A stretch of 64,000 bases of DNA from UBA1433 sp964581565. GTDB taxonomy: Bacteria; Bacillota; Clostridia; Eubacteriales; UBA1433. This document shows, one piece after another, positions 44,851 to 53,681 of the stretch. The notes under the pieces are model-generated. The model did not search any database, was not told the DNA's origin, and saw only the letters and a list, made by a program, of their open reading frames with translations. The stretch covers positions 124,001 to 188,000 of the forward strand of contig CAZOOZ010000004.1 in the NCBI GenBank assembly GCA_964581565.1. Reading direction: 5' to 3'. The translations under genes and the position numbers were made by a program. Position 1 is the first letter of the stretch. Each line of letters begins with the position of its first letter.

Positions 44851-45085
44851 AAAAAAATCGTCCTTCATAAAGGGACGATTAACATAAACCGCGGTACCAC
44901 CCTAATTAGTAATAATACCCACTTGAACCTTATTGCGGTTAACATGAATTACTTCCTTAAAAAGTATTCCTGTTCAGCAGGCGAAATTTCATTATAAAAT
45001 GTATAGTAGTATTTTCAGCTTTTAATACTACTCTCTGTCTATACAATGCTCTATAATTACTGTCTCTGCATCATTACACATTATT
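44851..45085 (-). promoter_or_regulatory. T-box riboswitch leader (tRNA-Phe expected)
   Basis: The minus-strand leader carries the T-box core AGGGTGGTACCGCGGTT (44887-44903), whose GGTACCGC pairs with the tRNA acceptor end. It is followed at 44851-44880 by a strong terminator hairpin (AATCGTCC with GGACGATT) and a T-run. Upstream a long Stem I can be folded (AGTAGTATT pairs with AATACTACT at its tip, GCAGAGACAG near its base). I could not fix the specifier codon with certainty; a TTC in the 44979 area is a candidate, consistent with Phe from the downstream pheST genes. Confidence 0.93.
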
Positions 45086-45091
45086 TTTAAA

Positions 45092-45120
45092 AATATAACA
45101 TAATTAATATTACATGTCAA
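45092..45120 (-). promoter_or_regulatory. Promoter for the T-box/Nudix-pheS-pheT operon
   Basis: Minus-strand TTGACA (45115-45120), 17 bases, TATATT (45092-45097). Transcription would start near 45085 just ahead of the T-box. Divergent from the metF promoter, with the two -35 boxes only 13 bases apart. Confidence 0.7.
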
Positions 45121-45133
45121 TAAAGAAAATATA

Positions 45134-45162
45134 TTGAATTTAAGAATATTGTATATTATAAT
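45134..45162 (+). promoter_or_regulatory. Promoter for metF
   Basis: TTGAAT (45134-45139), 17 bases, perfect TATAAT (45157-45162), then GGAGG before ATG 45190. The leader is under 25 bases, so there is no room for a SAM riboswitch. Confidence 0.65.
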
Positions 45163-45189
45163 TTTTTAATATAGTTTGCGGAGGAAATT

Positions 45190-46077
45190 ATGAAAATTGC
45201 AGATTTATTTAATAAAAAAAAAGTTGTATACTCTTTTGAGATATTCCCTCCTAAATTAAATTCATCCATCGAAATAATCTACAATACACTGTCTCAATTA
45301 GAAAATTTAAAACCTGATTATTTGAGTGTAACTTATGGAGCAGGCGGTTCATCTGTACAAAACCGCACATGTGAAATCGCATCAATCATAAAAAATAAAT
45401 ATGATATAGAACCTTTATCCCATCTTACTTGTATTAATTCCAAAAAAGAAGAAGTTAAAAAAATATTGGATACTCTAAAACAAAACAATGTCAGTAATAT
45501 ATTGGCTATGCGTGGAGATAAGTCCCCCAACACCATTGCATCTGAAAATTTTCAATATTCATATCAGTTAATGGACTTCATAAAACAAAACAGCAGCTAT
45601 AATCTGGCCGGTGCATGCTATCCTGAAGGGCATCCTGAATGTGAAAGCTTAGAAAAAGATATCGAGTATATGAAACTTAAAGAAGAATCGGGCGCCGAGT
45701 TTTTTATTACTCAATTATTTTTTGAAAACAGCGTTTTTTATGAATTTTTAGAGCAAGTACGAAAAATAGGCATTAAAGCTCCGATACAAGTAGGCATCAT
45801 GCCTGTGACCAGCACAAAACAAATTGAAAGAATCGTGTATCTATCCGGAGCAAAAATTCCACATAAATTAAGTAAGCTTCTTGCACGTTATGGAAATAAT
45901 AAAGAAGCGATGACCCAAGCGGGCATTATGTATGCAACAGAGCAAATAGTTGATCTACTTGAAAATAATGTAGACGGCATACATTTGTATTCAATGAATA
46001 ACCTGAATATAGCGAGAAAAATTACTGAAAATATCGATAGTATTATCAGTGCAGAGAATACATCTTATATAGGTTAA
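45190..46077 (+). CDS. metF: Methylenetetrahydrofolate reductase
   Basis: 295 residues, normal length. The N-terminal SFEIFPPK and SVTYGAGGS and the later AGACYPEGHPE are classic MetF segments for folate and FAD binding. It makes 5-methyl-THF, the methyl donor used by MetH. A promoter is directly upstream and the reactivation gene follows after five bases. No separate small zinc subunit (MetV-type) is present. Confidence 0.95.
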   Translation: MKIADLFNKKKVVYSFEIFPPKLNSSIEIIYNTLSQLENLKPDYLSVTYGAGGSSVQNRTCEIASIIKNKYDIEPLSHLTCINSKKEEVKKILDTLKQNNVSNILAMRGDKSPNTIASENFQYSYQLMDFIKQNSSYNLAGACYPEGHPECESLEKDIEYMKLKEESGAEFFITQLFFENSVFYEFLEQVRKIGIKAPIQVGIMPVTSTKQIERIVYLSGAKIPHKLSKLLARYGNNKEAMTQAGIMYATEQIVDLLENNVDGIHLYSMNNLNIARKITENIDSIISAENTSYIG

Positions 46078-46082
46078 TATAA

Positions 46083-46757
46083 ATGGATTATATAATAGAT
46101 AAAAATATAGTATTAAGTTATTTAGGTCATAAAGACCAGCTTATAGACGATAAATTAGATAATATAATAGACGAAATTATTTTAAATGCTGTAGAATATA
46201 TAAAACCTGCATCTATTTATGGAATATTTGATGTAAAAATCAGTGAAGATAAAATAATATTTGATAATAAAATTACAGTCGCTTCAAAAGATTTACTCTG
46301 CCTACTCAAATTTTCTAAAAAAGCTGTCCTAATTGCATTTACAATCGGATCATTAATAGAACAAAAAATAAAATTCTTAAGTTATACCGATATAACAAAA
46401 GCTGTGATATTAGATTGTTGCGCTGCCGCTGCAATAGAAAATTATGCCGATCATGTTTTAGAAAAGATCGAAGAAAAATCAAAGGATTCTTTGAATTTAA
46501 CCAATCGTTTCAGCGCTGGCTATGGCGATTTTTCATTGAATTATCAAGCTGACATCATAAATATACTTGATGCCCGAAGAAGAATTGGTCTGTATACAGA
46601 TGATAATAATTTATTATATCCCAAAAAATCTATAACTGCAGTAGTCGGAATAACAAATAAAGAAATTCAACATTCACATTATGCAGGTTGTGAAACTTGT
46701 GCTGCGAGAAATAATTGCAACTATCGAAAGGCTGGGAAACATTGTGTATCTTCTTGA
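46083..46757 (+). CDS. Methionine synthase reactivation domain, separate protein
   Basis: 224 residues that correspond to the AdoMet-binding activation domain usually fused at the C-terminus of MetH. The core FSAGYGDFSLNYQADIINIL and LLYPKKSITAVVGI match the domain. It ends with a cysteine-rich tail (CETCAARNNCNYRKAGKHC). It remakes methylcobalamin after accidental oxidation of the cofactor, using AdoMet and an electron donor. It sits between metF and metH and overlaps the start of metH by a few bases, so dosage is coupled. The Cys tail might bind metal or mediate reduction. Confidence 0.85.
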   Translation: MDYIIDKNIVLSYLGHKDQLIDDKLDNIIDEIILNAVEYIKPASIYGIFDVKISEDKIIFDNKITVASKDLLCLLKFSKKAVLIAFTIGSLIEQKIKFLSYTDITKAVILDCCAAAAIENYADHVLEKIEEKSKDSLNLTNRFSAGYGDFSLNYQADIINILDARRRIGLYTDDNNLLYPKKSITAVVGITNKEIQHSHYAGCETCAARNNCNYRKAGKHCVSS

Positions 46758-49143
46758 GAAATTAAAAAATAAAGAACTTATTATCTTAGATGGTGCTATG
46801 GGCACAATGCTTGATTTGCTTTGCGAAAATAGTACCGCCAGAATTCCTGAAGAAATAAATATATTATCCTCCGACTCGGTCATTCGTGTGCACGAAGCCT
46901 ATTTAAAAGCGGGCAGTGATATTATTTTAACAAATACTTTTGGTGCAAATAGTCATAAGCTTGGTAAATTTAATCTTACTTGCGAGCAAATAATACCGAA
47001 AGCCATTAAGGCTGCACGCTGTGCTGCAAATAAATATAATGCACTTGTGGCACTAGATATCGGACCATTGGGTCAATTAATCGAGCCAATGGGTACGCTG
47101 AAATTTGAAGATGCCTATGAACTGTTTAAAGAGCAGATGCAAATAGGTATGAAATGTGGTGTTGATTTAATATATATAGAAACAATGTCCGATTTATATG
47201 AAGTAAGAGCGGCTTTGCTTGCAGCAAAAGAACACGCTTGCGTTCCTGTATTTGTGACAATGAGCTTTGATGAAAATGGACGTACATTTTCAGGATGCGA
47301 TGCAAGCAGCATTGTGTTAACTCTCGAAGCTCTCGGAGCAGATGCAATTGGTATAAATTGTTCTCTAGGGCCTAAAGAAATACTACCGATAATAAAAGAA
47401 ATGGCCGCAAAAACATCATTGCCTTTAATCGCCAAACCAAATGCAGGTCTTCCGAAAATTATTAATGAACAAACTGTTTTTAATGTAACCGCTGATGAAT
47501 TTGCAAAACAAATGGTTTCATTTGCCAAAATCGGGATTAATATCTTAGGTGGCTGCTGTGGAACAACACCCGAATTTATTTCTCTTACTAAAAATATCTC
47601 CCGTGCCTTCTACCATCCAAGGAAAGATGTAAAAAAACGATCGGCAGTATGCAGCAGTACAAAAACGCTGTATATAGATAATGTTTTTGCAATTGGAGAA
47701 AGAATAAACCCTACAGGGAAAAAGGCAATGAAGACAGCGTTGATCGATAATGATATCGGATATATTTTAAAACAAGCAGTTGAGCAATTAAATGCAGGTG
47801 CAGATATACTGGATGTTAATGTCGGTATTCCTGATATAGACCAAAAAGATACAATGATACGAATTATTAAATCAATCCAGAGTATTTCGAATGCTCCGTT
47901 ACAGATAGATTCGAATGATCCCAAGGTGATTGAAGCAGCCTTAAGAATCTATAATGGTAAAGCGATTGTGAATTCCGTAACCGGAGAAGAACAATCACTA
48001 TCAATGATCCTTCCTCTTATAAAAAAATATGGCGCCGCAGTCGTAGGGCTTACTCTTGACAATAACGGGATACCATCTACAGCTCACGGACGCTATGAAA
48101 TAGCAGAAAAAATAGTAAAGACTGCGAAAACGTATAAAATACCAAAAGAAGATATTTATATTGATTGTCTCGCACTGACAATATCGGCTGATTCTAATAG
48201 TGCCAATATAACATTGGATGCTATAAAAATGGTTAAAGAAAAATTGGGATCAAATACTGTTTTGGGCGTTAGCAATATATCTTTTGGCTTACCAGCACGA
48301 GGCGTTATCAATAATACATTTTTAACAATGGCATTGCATAGCGGATTAAATTTGCCTATTATCAATCCAAATGCAACTGAAACAATGCAGATTATCGCGG
48401 CTTTTAAAGCTCTGCGCGGTATTGATAAGAGTAGTAAAAATTATATTTCATTATATGCGAACAATTGTAATGATACGATACCTCAAACCACTCAGATCAA
48501 TCAAAATAATGAAAATAATACGATAGAATATTTGATTTTAAACGGTATTTGTAATGATATAGAAAAAATCATTGATGAGATGTTGACTCATCTGGATGAA
48601 ATGAAAATAATCAATGAATATTTGATTCCAATTTTAGATAAACTTGGTACTTTGTATGAAAACGGTAAAATATTTTTGCCGCAACTTATATCTTCATCAG
48701 AAGTAGCAAAAGTGGCTTTCAATTATTTGAACAAAAGGTCAAATAACAGTAGTACTATACAAATACGTCAAAAAAAGAAAATTATACTTGCTACCGTTAA
48801 AGGCGATGTACATGATATCGGGAAAAATATTGTTAAAGTTGTCCTCCAAAATTATGGGTTCGACGTTATTGATCTTGGTTATGACACAGATATTGATTTA
48901 ATTGTACAAACAGCTCTGTCAAAAGATATTTTGCTTGTGGGGCTTTCAGCACTCATGACAACTACCTTAAAAAGCATGGAACAGACAATATCAGCTCTTT
49001 TTAAAAATGGGTATACGGGAGCTGTCATGGTCGGCGGCGCTGTATTAGACAATGAATATGCTCTCAAAATCGGTGCCACTTATTATGCGAAAAATGCTCA
49101 AGAAGCTGCCAATATTGCTAGAAAAGTATTTGAAAAAGATTAA
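46744..49143 (+). CDS. metH: Cobalamin-dependent methionine synthase without activation domain
   Basis: About 799 residues. In order: homocysteine S-methyltransferase domain (about 10-290; zinc cysteines in GINCS and GGCCGTTPE), pterin-binding domain (about 315-580; IGERINPTGKKA), B12-binding cap, and the B12 Rossmann domain with DVHDIGKN near 688. The usual C-terminal AdoMet activation domain is absent and is supplied by the preceding gene. The start is most likely the GTG at 46744, because the frame upstream overlaps that gene; other starts are possible. No clear terminator follows, before the converging sigG. Confidence 0.92.
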   Translation: MYLLEKLKNKELIILDGAMGTMLDLLCENSTARIPEEINILSSDSVIRVHEAYLKAGSDIILTNTFGANSHKLGKFNLTCEQIIPKAIKAARCAANKYNALVALDIGPLGQLIEPMGTLKFEDAYELFKEQMQIGMKCGVDLIYIETMSDLYEVRAALLAAKEHACVPVFVTMSFDENGRTFSGCDASSIVLTLEALGADAIGINCSLGPKEILPIIKEMAAKTSLPLIAKPNAGLPKIINEQTVFNVTADEFAKQMVSFAKIGINILGGCCGTTPEFISLTKNISRAFYHPRKDVKKRSAVCSSTKTLYIDNVFAIGERINPTGKKAMKTALIDNDIGYILKQAVEQLNAGADILDVNVGIPDIDQKDTMIRIIKSIQSISNAPLQIDSNDPKVIEAALRIYNGKAIVNSVTGEEQSLSMILPLIKKYGAAVVGLTLDNNGIPSTAHGRYEIAEKIVKTAKTYKIPKEDIYIDCLALTISADSNSANITLDAIKMVKEKLGSNTVLGVSNISFGLPARGVINNTFLTMALHSGLNLPIINPNATETMQIIAAFKALRGIDKSSKNYISLYANNCNDTIPQTTQINQNNENNTIEYLILNGICNDIEKIIDEMLTHLDEMKIINEYLIPILDKLGTLYENGKIFLPQLISSSEVAKVAFNYLNKRSNNSSTIQIRQKKKIILATVKGDVHDIGKNIVKVVLQNYGFDVIDLGYDTDIDLIVQTALSKDILLVGLSALMTTTLKSMEQTISALFKNGYTGAVMVGGAVLDNEYALKIGATYYAKNAQEAANIARKVFEKD

Positions 49144-49183
49144 AAACGAACATCATATATTCATTTTTTAAAAAAGAGTTTAT

Positions 49184-49951
49184 TTAAATTTGATTTTTTA
49201 TTCTGTTCAATGCATTTTTTTCCAATCTGCTTACTTGCGCTTGAGATATACCTATATCTTCTGCAACTTCACTTTGTGTTTTTCCTTGATAAAAACGCAT
49301 ATCGATAATACTCTTCTCTTTGTTTGATAATTTCTTCATCGCTTCTTCTAAATCAATATATTCAACCCATTTTTTATCATCATTTTTATTATCTTTAATT
49401 TGTTCCAAAAGATAAATTGAATCACCGCTGTCTTGATAGACCGGTTCATAAAATGAAACCGGCATTTGTATGGCTTCCAGAGCTATAATAACATCTTCTT
49501 CATTGACATCTATATAAGCAGCAATTTCTGAAATAGTCGGCTCTTTATTATTCTTTGCACCCAATTCTTCTTTTGCGCGCATTGCCTTATACGCAATATC
49601 TTTCAGAGAACGACTTACTCGTATTGAATTATTGTCTCTTAAATATCGCCTTATTTCCCCTATTATCATCGGGACAGCGTAAGTGGAGAACTTTACATTA
49701 TGTGTAAGATCAAAATTATCAATTGCTTTGATCATGCCGATACATCCTACTTGGAATAAATCGTCACTATTCTCCGACCTCAAATCGAACCGTTGTAAAA
49801 CACTTAAAACAAGTCTTAAATTACTTTGTATAAATTGTCTTCGCGACTCCAGGCAGCCAGCTTTTATTTTCTTCATCATTTCTTCGCTTTCTTTTTGTGA
49901 AAGCCTTGGTAAATCGGATGTGCAAATGCCGCAAATAATTACTTTTTTCAT
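49184..49951 (-). CDS. sigG: Sporulation sigma factor sigma-G
   Basis: 255 residues. The N-terminal KVIICGICTSDLPRLS and the NLRLVLSVLQRF and VPMIIGEIRRYLRDNNSIRVSRSL segments are the well-known sigma-G pattern. It drives late forespore gene expression. Region 4.2 is intact (TQSEVAEDIGISQAQVSRLE). It follows sigE, as in Bacillus subtilis spoIIGA-sigE-sigG. A sigma-F-type promoter precedes it (49978-50007), which is the expected control. RBS AGGGGA. Confidence 0.96.
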   Translation of the reverse strand: MKKVIICGICTSDLPRLSQKESEEMMKKIKAGCLESRRQFIQSNLRLVLSVLQRFDLRSENSDDLFQVGCIGMIKAIDNFDLTHNVKFSTYAVPMIIGEIRRYLRDNNSIRVSRSLKDIAYKAMRAKEELGAKNNKEPTISEIAAYIDVNEEDVIIALEAIQMPVSFYEPVYQDSGDSIYLLEQIKDNKNDDKKWVEYIDLEEAMKKLSNKEKSIIDMRFYQGKTQSEVAEDIGISQAQVSRLEKNALNRIKNQI

Positions 49952-49977
49952 AAATGTCCCCTAAGATAGTCTTTTTA

Positions 49978-50007
49978 TATTCTTCCCGCCAGCAGAGTTA
50001 AATATAC
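49978..50007 (-). promoter_or_regulatory. Sigma-F-like promoter of sigG
   Basis: Minus strand: GTATA (50003-50007), exactly 15 bases, then GGGAAGAATA (49978-49987). Against the known sigma-F consensus (GYWTA-N15-GGHRANAWTR), the -35 box is a full match and the -10 box differs at one position. In B. subtilis sigG is indeed transcribed by sigma-F in the forespore. Confidence 0.65.
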
Positions 50008-50012
50008 TGCGG

Positions 50013-50741
50013 TCAAATCATTTTATACATATCTTTCTTTAGCTGATTAATTAATTTTTTTTCCAGTCTCGATATGTACGATTGTGAGATATTCATCTCA
50101 TCGGCAATTTCTTTTTGTGTCATTTCACAGATGTTGCACAGACCAAACCTTTTTTTTAATATATCCTGATCCCGTTCGTTCATCTTATTAATTAAATTCC
50201 ATAATAATTCACTGTCGGCATTTTTTTCCATAATAACAAATACACTATCTTCGCCCGAATCCAAAATATCACATAATAAAAGCTCATTCCCTTCGCTATC
50301 CGTATTCAATGGTTCATCTAAAGACAGTTCATTTTTTATTTTAGTATGTTTGCGTAAATGCATTAACATTTCGTTTTCAATGCATTTTGACGCATATGTA
50401 GCAAATTTAATATTTTTATCCGTATCAAATGTATTCACCGCTTTTATTAATCCAATGCTCCCAAGTGACACTAAATCTTCGATATTTGCATTGGTATTTT
50501 CAAATTTTTTTGCAATATAAACAACTAACCTCAAATTTCTTTCGATTAATTCTTTCTTGGCCCATTCTTCTCGGTTTCTCAATCCGGCTATTGCTTTTAT
50601 CTCTTCATTGATATCCATCGGAGGCGGCAATACCTCGGTGCCAGTAATAAAATAGATACCGCGTTTAAATATAGAAAGTAATTCTGTCACTTTAAGTATG
50701 ATTGTAATTTTTATATGATAACTATTCATGTACACATTCAT
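50013..50741 (-). CDS. sigE: Sporulation sigma factor sigma-E precursor
   Basis: 242 residues. A pro-sequence of about 30 residues precedes the mature part; the junction lies around YFITGTEVLPPP, equivalent to the SpoIIGA cleavage area of Bacillus. The core LIERNLRLVVYIAKKFENT and IGLIKAVNTFDTDKNIKFATYASKCIENEMLM are characteristic. Sigma-E controls mother-cell genes. The start overlaps spoIIGA by 20 bases; ATG 50741, GTG 50735 and ATG 50729 are all possible, the last two better spaced from GAAAGG. Confidence 0.95.
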   Translation of the reverse strand: MNVYMNSYHIKITIILKVTELLSIFKRGIYFITGTEVLPPPMDINEEIKAIAGLRNREEWAKKELIERNLRLVVYIAKKFENTNANIEDLVSLGSIGLIKAVNTFDTDKNIKFATYASKCIENEMLMHLRKHTKIKNELSLDEPLNTDSEGNELLLCDILDSGEDSVFVIMEKNADSELLWNLINKMNERDQDILKKRFGLCNICEMTQKEIADEMNISQSYISRLEKKLINQLKKDMYKMI

Positions 50742-51609
50742 TTCCTTTCGTTAATAAAATAGGATTAAATATAGCTTTTAAATCTTTATTTAAGCCATTT
50801 AACGGAAATTCTAATATTCCAATCAATGCATTTCCACTTACATCATGAATACAATTCTCATATGAAATTTGTATTTTATCGGGTTGGAAACATACTACAT
50901 TTTTACTGCCGGTCACAGTGCTCATACTTACAATTGTAAATTTATTTTTATATTTACTCGTAGCAACCGCTTCTTCGATATGATTGATATCTATACAAAA
51001 ATATTGCTCAATTATTTCCTCAATAGATTGTTTTTCTGTTAAAATGACATTTTTTCCGCTTATGGTTTTTAATAAATTACCGTTATCGGCAAATCCGTAT
51101 AATTTACAAGTAATATCGTTGCATTTAATATATATTTCAGCATTAGATAATATATTTTTATTTTTTATAACTTCACTTATAATAATTGTCAAAACACAAA
51201 CGATTGATATTACAGTAATAACTTTACTCGTTGTTATATTTTCTGCTACAATAATACCCGATATGGCTATAATTTTTTTATCTACGAAATTTGAAATAAA
51301 CATTACTGCACCTGCACATATAAATGCTAGAAAAAAATATTGGATACTAAGCAAAAAAACTGTTTTGAAATGTACTTTATTAATTGATATGAAGACCATC
51401 ATAAAAGCAATAATTACTTTTAAGAATGGATATGTAAATATTTTAAAATTCATTATAAAAAGCAATGCATAAACTGCTCCTATAATAGCTGCTATTATGC
51501 TTCTTAGAATTAAAAATTTACGTTTGTTGATTTTAGCAAGTACATATAAAAGGATTAAATTTATGCAGAAATTGATTAACAACACCGATTCTGCATATAC
51601 ATAATACAT
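50722..51609 (-). CDS. spoIIGA: Sigma-E processing peptidase SpoIIGA
   Basis: 295 residues. Five N-terminal membrane helices (to about residue 145) and a C-terminal aspartic-protease-like domain, as in SpoIIGA, which cleaves pro-sigma-E at the sporulation septum. The catalytic loop reads F-A-D175-N-G-N178, where the usual motif is D-[ST]-G-N; the aspartate is retained but the next residue is Asn. Its gene is first in the spoIIGA-sigE-sigG run, behind a promoter with an unusual spacing. Confidence 0.9.
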   Translation of the reverse strand: MYYVYAESVLLINFCINLILLYVLAKINKRKFLILRSIIAAIIGAVYALLFIMNFKIFTYPFLKVIIAFMMVFISINKVHFKTVFLLSIQYFFLAFICAGAVMFISNFVDKKIIAISGIIVAENITTSKVITVISIVCVLTIIISEVIKNKNILSNAEIYIKCNDITCKLYGFADNGNLLKTISGKNVILTEKQSIEEIIEQYFCIDINHIEEAVATSKYKNKFTIVSMSTVTGSKNVVCFQPDKIQISYENCIHDVSGNALIGILEFPLNGLNKDLKAIFNPILLTKGNECVHE

Positions 51610-51638
51610 TCTTCACCTACTGTTTATTGATAAATTCA

Positions 51639-51672
51639 ATTATAGCTTTATTTACTAAAATAATTTTGTCAT
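51639..51672 (-). promoter_or_regulatory. spoIIG-type promoter with 22-base spacer
   Basis: Minus strand ATGACA (51667-51672), 22 bases, then TATAAT (51639-51644), about 30 bases before spoIIGA. The Bacillus subtilis spoIIG promoter is known for the same 22-base spacing, which makes it depend on Spo0A. A Spo0A box (TGTCGAA-like) is not clear. Confidence 0.5.
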
Positions 51673-51708
51673 TATATGTATATTCTCTCTATATTATGAT
51701 TATAATTA

Positions 51709-51742
51709 AAAAAAGAACAGGCTATTATGCCTGTTCTTTTTT
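51709..51742 (-). terminator. Terminator after the class IV aminotransferase
   Basis: Perfect 14-base stem (51709-51722 with 51729-51742), 6-base loop, A and T tracts on the outer sides. It closes the proBA-nrdJ-traB-aminotransferase group and separates it from spoIIGA. Confidence 0.8.
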
Positions 51743-51752
51743 AATAAGTTCA

Positions 51753-52487
51753 TTAATTTTTTCTATGCTGATATATATAATTTAAAACATAATTATTATA
51801 TTCATTTTGTAATTTTATTATTGTTTCATTTTGAGAACTTAGAAATGTAAAATGATCAATTTTTTTAATCGGTAAAACTCCTATTGATGTTCCTGTAATA
51901 AAAAATCCATCCATTTCATTTATATTTTTTAAATAGATATCTTCAAATTTTACAGGTATTTTGAAAGAATTTGCTAACTGCAAAATAATTTTTCTTGTAA
52001 CGCCCATTAAAACAGCTTGGTTATTTTGTGTATAGATTATATTCTTTTTAACTCCAAAAAAATTTGAACGTGTGCCTTCTTTTAAAATATCATTATCGTA
52101 AAGTATAAATTCAAATATATCATTCTCTGTAAAATTATCTCTGAGTCTGGAATAATAAGATTGTTCGCTGGATTTAATATTAGGATTTTTTCGCTCACAT
52201 GATACAGTTTTTACTGATACACCGCATTTGTACATATCTTTGCTTGTCTTAATAGGTTCTTGAAAAGACATGTTTATGCCATAAGCATAAACATCAATTT
52301 TTAAATTGGTTATAATAGTATTATCTAATTTTGCATCATAATATTTTTTGTAAATATCATCAATTCGGAAATTGATGTTTATATTACATTGTTTTGCAGA
52401 ATCATAAAGACGTTGCAAATGCTCTTCGGCAAATAAAGCAACTCCTTTTTCAAACCGTATCACTTCATATATATGTTTTTCATTCAT
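51753..52487 (-). CDS. Class IV PLP-dependent aminotransferase
   Basis: 244 residues of fold IV, a small member of the branched-chain/D-amino-acid/aminodeoxychorismate lyase group. The candidate PLP lysine is in NIKSSEQSYYSRLR, and LKEGTRSNFFGVKKN forms the later active-site segment. Substrate is uncertain: branched-chain aminotransferase, D-amino acid aminotransferase and PabC are all possible. ATG 52487 (MNEKHIY) is preferred over the TTG at 52493. It follows traB after 36 bases. Confidence 0.85.
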   Translation of the reverse strand: MNEKHIYEVIRFEKGVALFAEEHLQRLYDSAKQCNININFRIDDIYKKYYDAKLDNTIITNLKIDVYAYGINMSFQEPIKTSKDMYKCGVSVKTVSCERKNPNIKSSEQSYYSRLRDNFTENDIFEFILYDNDILKEGTRSNFFGVKKNIIYTQNNQAVLMGVTRKIILQLANSFKIPVKFEDIYLKNINEMDGFFITGTSIGVLPIKKIDHFTFLSSQNETIIKLQNEYNNYVLNYIYQHRKN

Positions 52488-52523
52488 GGCCAATCTTCTT
52501 TCATAACTGGATATCGATAATGA

Positions 52524-53681
52524 TTATAATAAACTTTTTATTATATTTAATCCCGCGATAATCGTTCCCACGATGCTGCCAACATTCGCAAGCGCCACAA
52601 CCAATAGTATTTTAGTAATTTTATTCGACCAAAAACCTTTCAAAGTTGCAACATCATCATAAAGATTCTCGAAGTCTTTTACGACAGGTTTTCTAATATA
52701 AGCTTCCGTTAATCCGGCAAACCAGCCGCCCGCGAGCAATGGATTAAGCACACCGATCGGTGCCGCTATAAAAGCCGTTAACATGGAAAGCGGACTCCCA
52801 AAGGCGACCAATACTCCTAGCGCGGAGCATATACCTGTCGTTAGGAACCATACAATAATTTGCCTCATACCAACCTGTACATCTTGCTTGAAGCTCAGAA
52901 CGATTAAAATAATTAGCGCCGCCGGAACAATATAATTTAATAATTTTAGTTTCCCCTTTTTTTCTTTTACTTCCTCCAGGTTGCTAATATCTATTGTTGT
53001 ATGCAGGTTTTTTAAAATACCCGGTATATGTGCGGCACCAACGACTGCCAAGACTGTTTTTCCATTTGCCTTTTTTATTTTTTGTGACATATACTGATCA
53101 CGTTCATCAACAAGCACTTCTTTAATGCCTTTAAATTCATTTCCCATTTCATTTAACGCGGATGTAATGATATCCTGTTGTTTCAATTGCTCTAATTCTT
53201 CTTTTGTGATTTCCGTTTCGTCAAATAAACTCATAACCAAACTTATAATAAGTTTGCATTTTTCTATAAATTTTAATTTATTCCAAATACGGGCAAAAGT
53301 TGTCTTTATATTTCTATCAACAAGTTCGATCGATATATTATTTTCTTTTGCTATCTTTATTGCTCGAATCATTTCGGCGCCGGCAGAAACGCCAAGCTGT
53401 GCGCCGATTTTTCTTTGATAGGATGCAAGTATTATATTGGCTAATAATACCATCCCCTTTTTTTGTTTAATAATTTGATAAATATCTGTATTTTTCCATT
53501 TATTCTCATCTTGAATAGATAAATACCGTTCCTCATCCAATTCAATACAGATTACATCAGGATGATATCTTTCGACACATTCGTCGACATCAAGGACACT
53601 TTGCTCGGAAACATGTGCTGTCCCTAATAATATTATTTCTTTTCCATCAATGTTTACTACACATACCTTATCATTCATCAT
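52524..53681 (-). CDS. traB: TraB-family protein
   Basis: 385 residues. The N-terminal domain LLGTAHVSEQSV and DVICIELDEERYL is the TraB/TIKI domain with conserved His, Glu and Arg positions, and GAAHIPGI lies near residue 215. The C-terminal third has about four membrane helices. First named for shutdown of pheromone signalling in Enterococcus; related TIKI proteins are metal proteases. Function in this organism is unknown. It starts directly after nrdJ ends, without a gap. Confidence 0.87.
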   Translation of the reverse strand: MMNDKVCVVNIDGKEIILLGTAHVSEQSVLDVDECVERYHPDVICIELDEERYLSIQDENKWKNTDIYQIIKQKKGMVLLANIILASYQRKIGAQLGVSAGAEMIRAIKIAKENNISIELVDRNIKTTFARIWNKLKFIEKCKLIISLVMSLFDETEITKEELEQLKQQDIITSALNEMGNEFKGIKEVLVDERDQYMSQKIKKANGKTVLAVVGAAHIPGILKNLHTTIDISNLEEVKEKKGKLKLLNYIVPAALIILIVLSFKQDVQVGMRQIIVWFLTTGICSALGVLVAFGSPLSMLTAFIAAPIGVLNPLLAGGWFAGLTEAYIRKPVVKDFENLYDDVATLKGFWSNKITKILLVVALANVGSIVGTIIAGLNIIKSLL

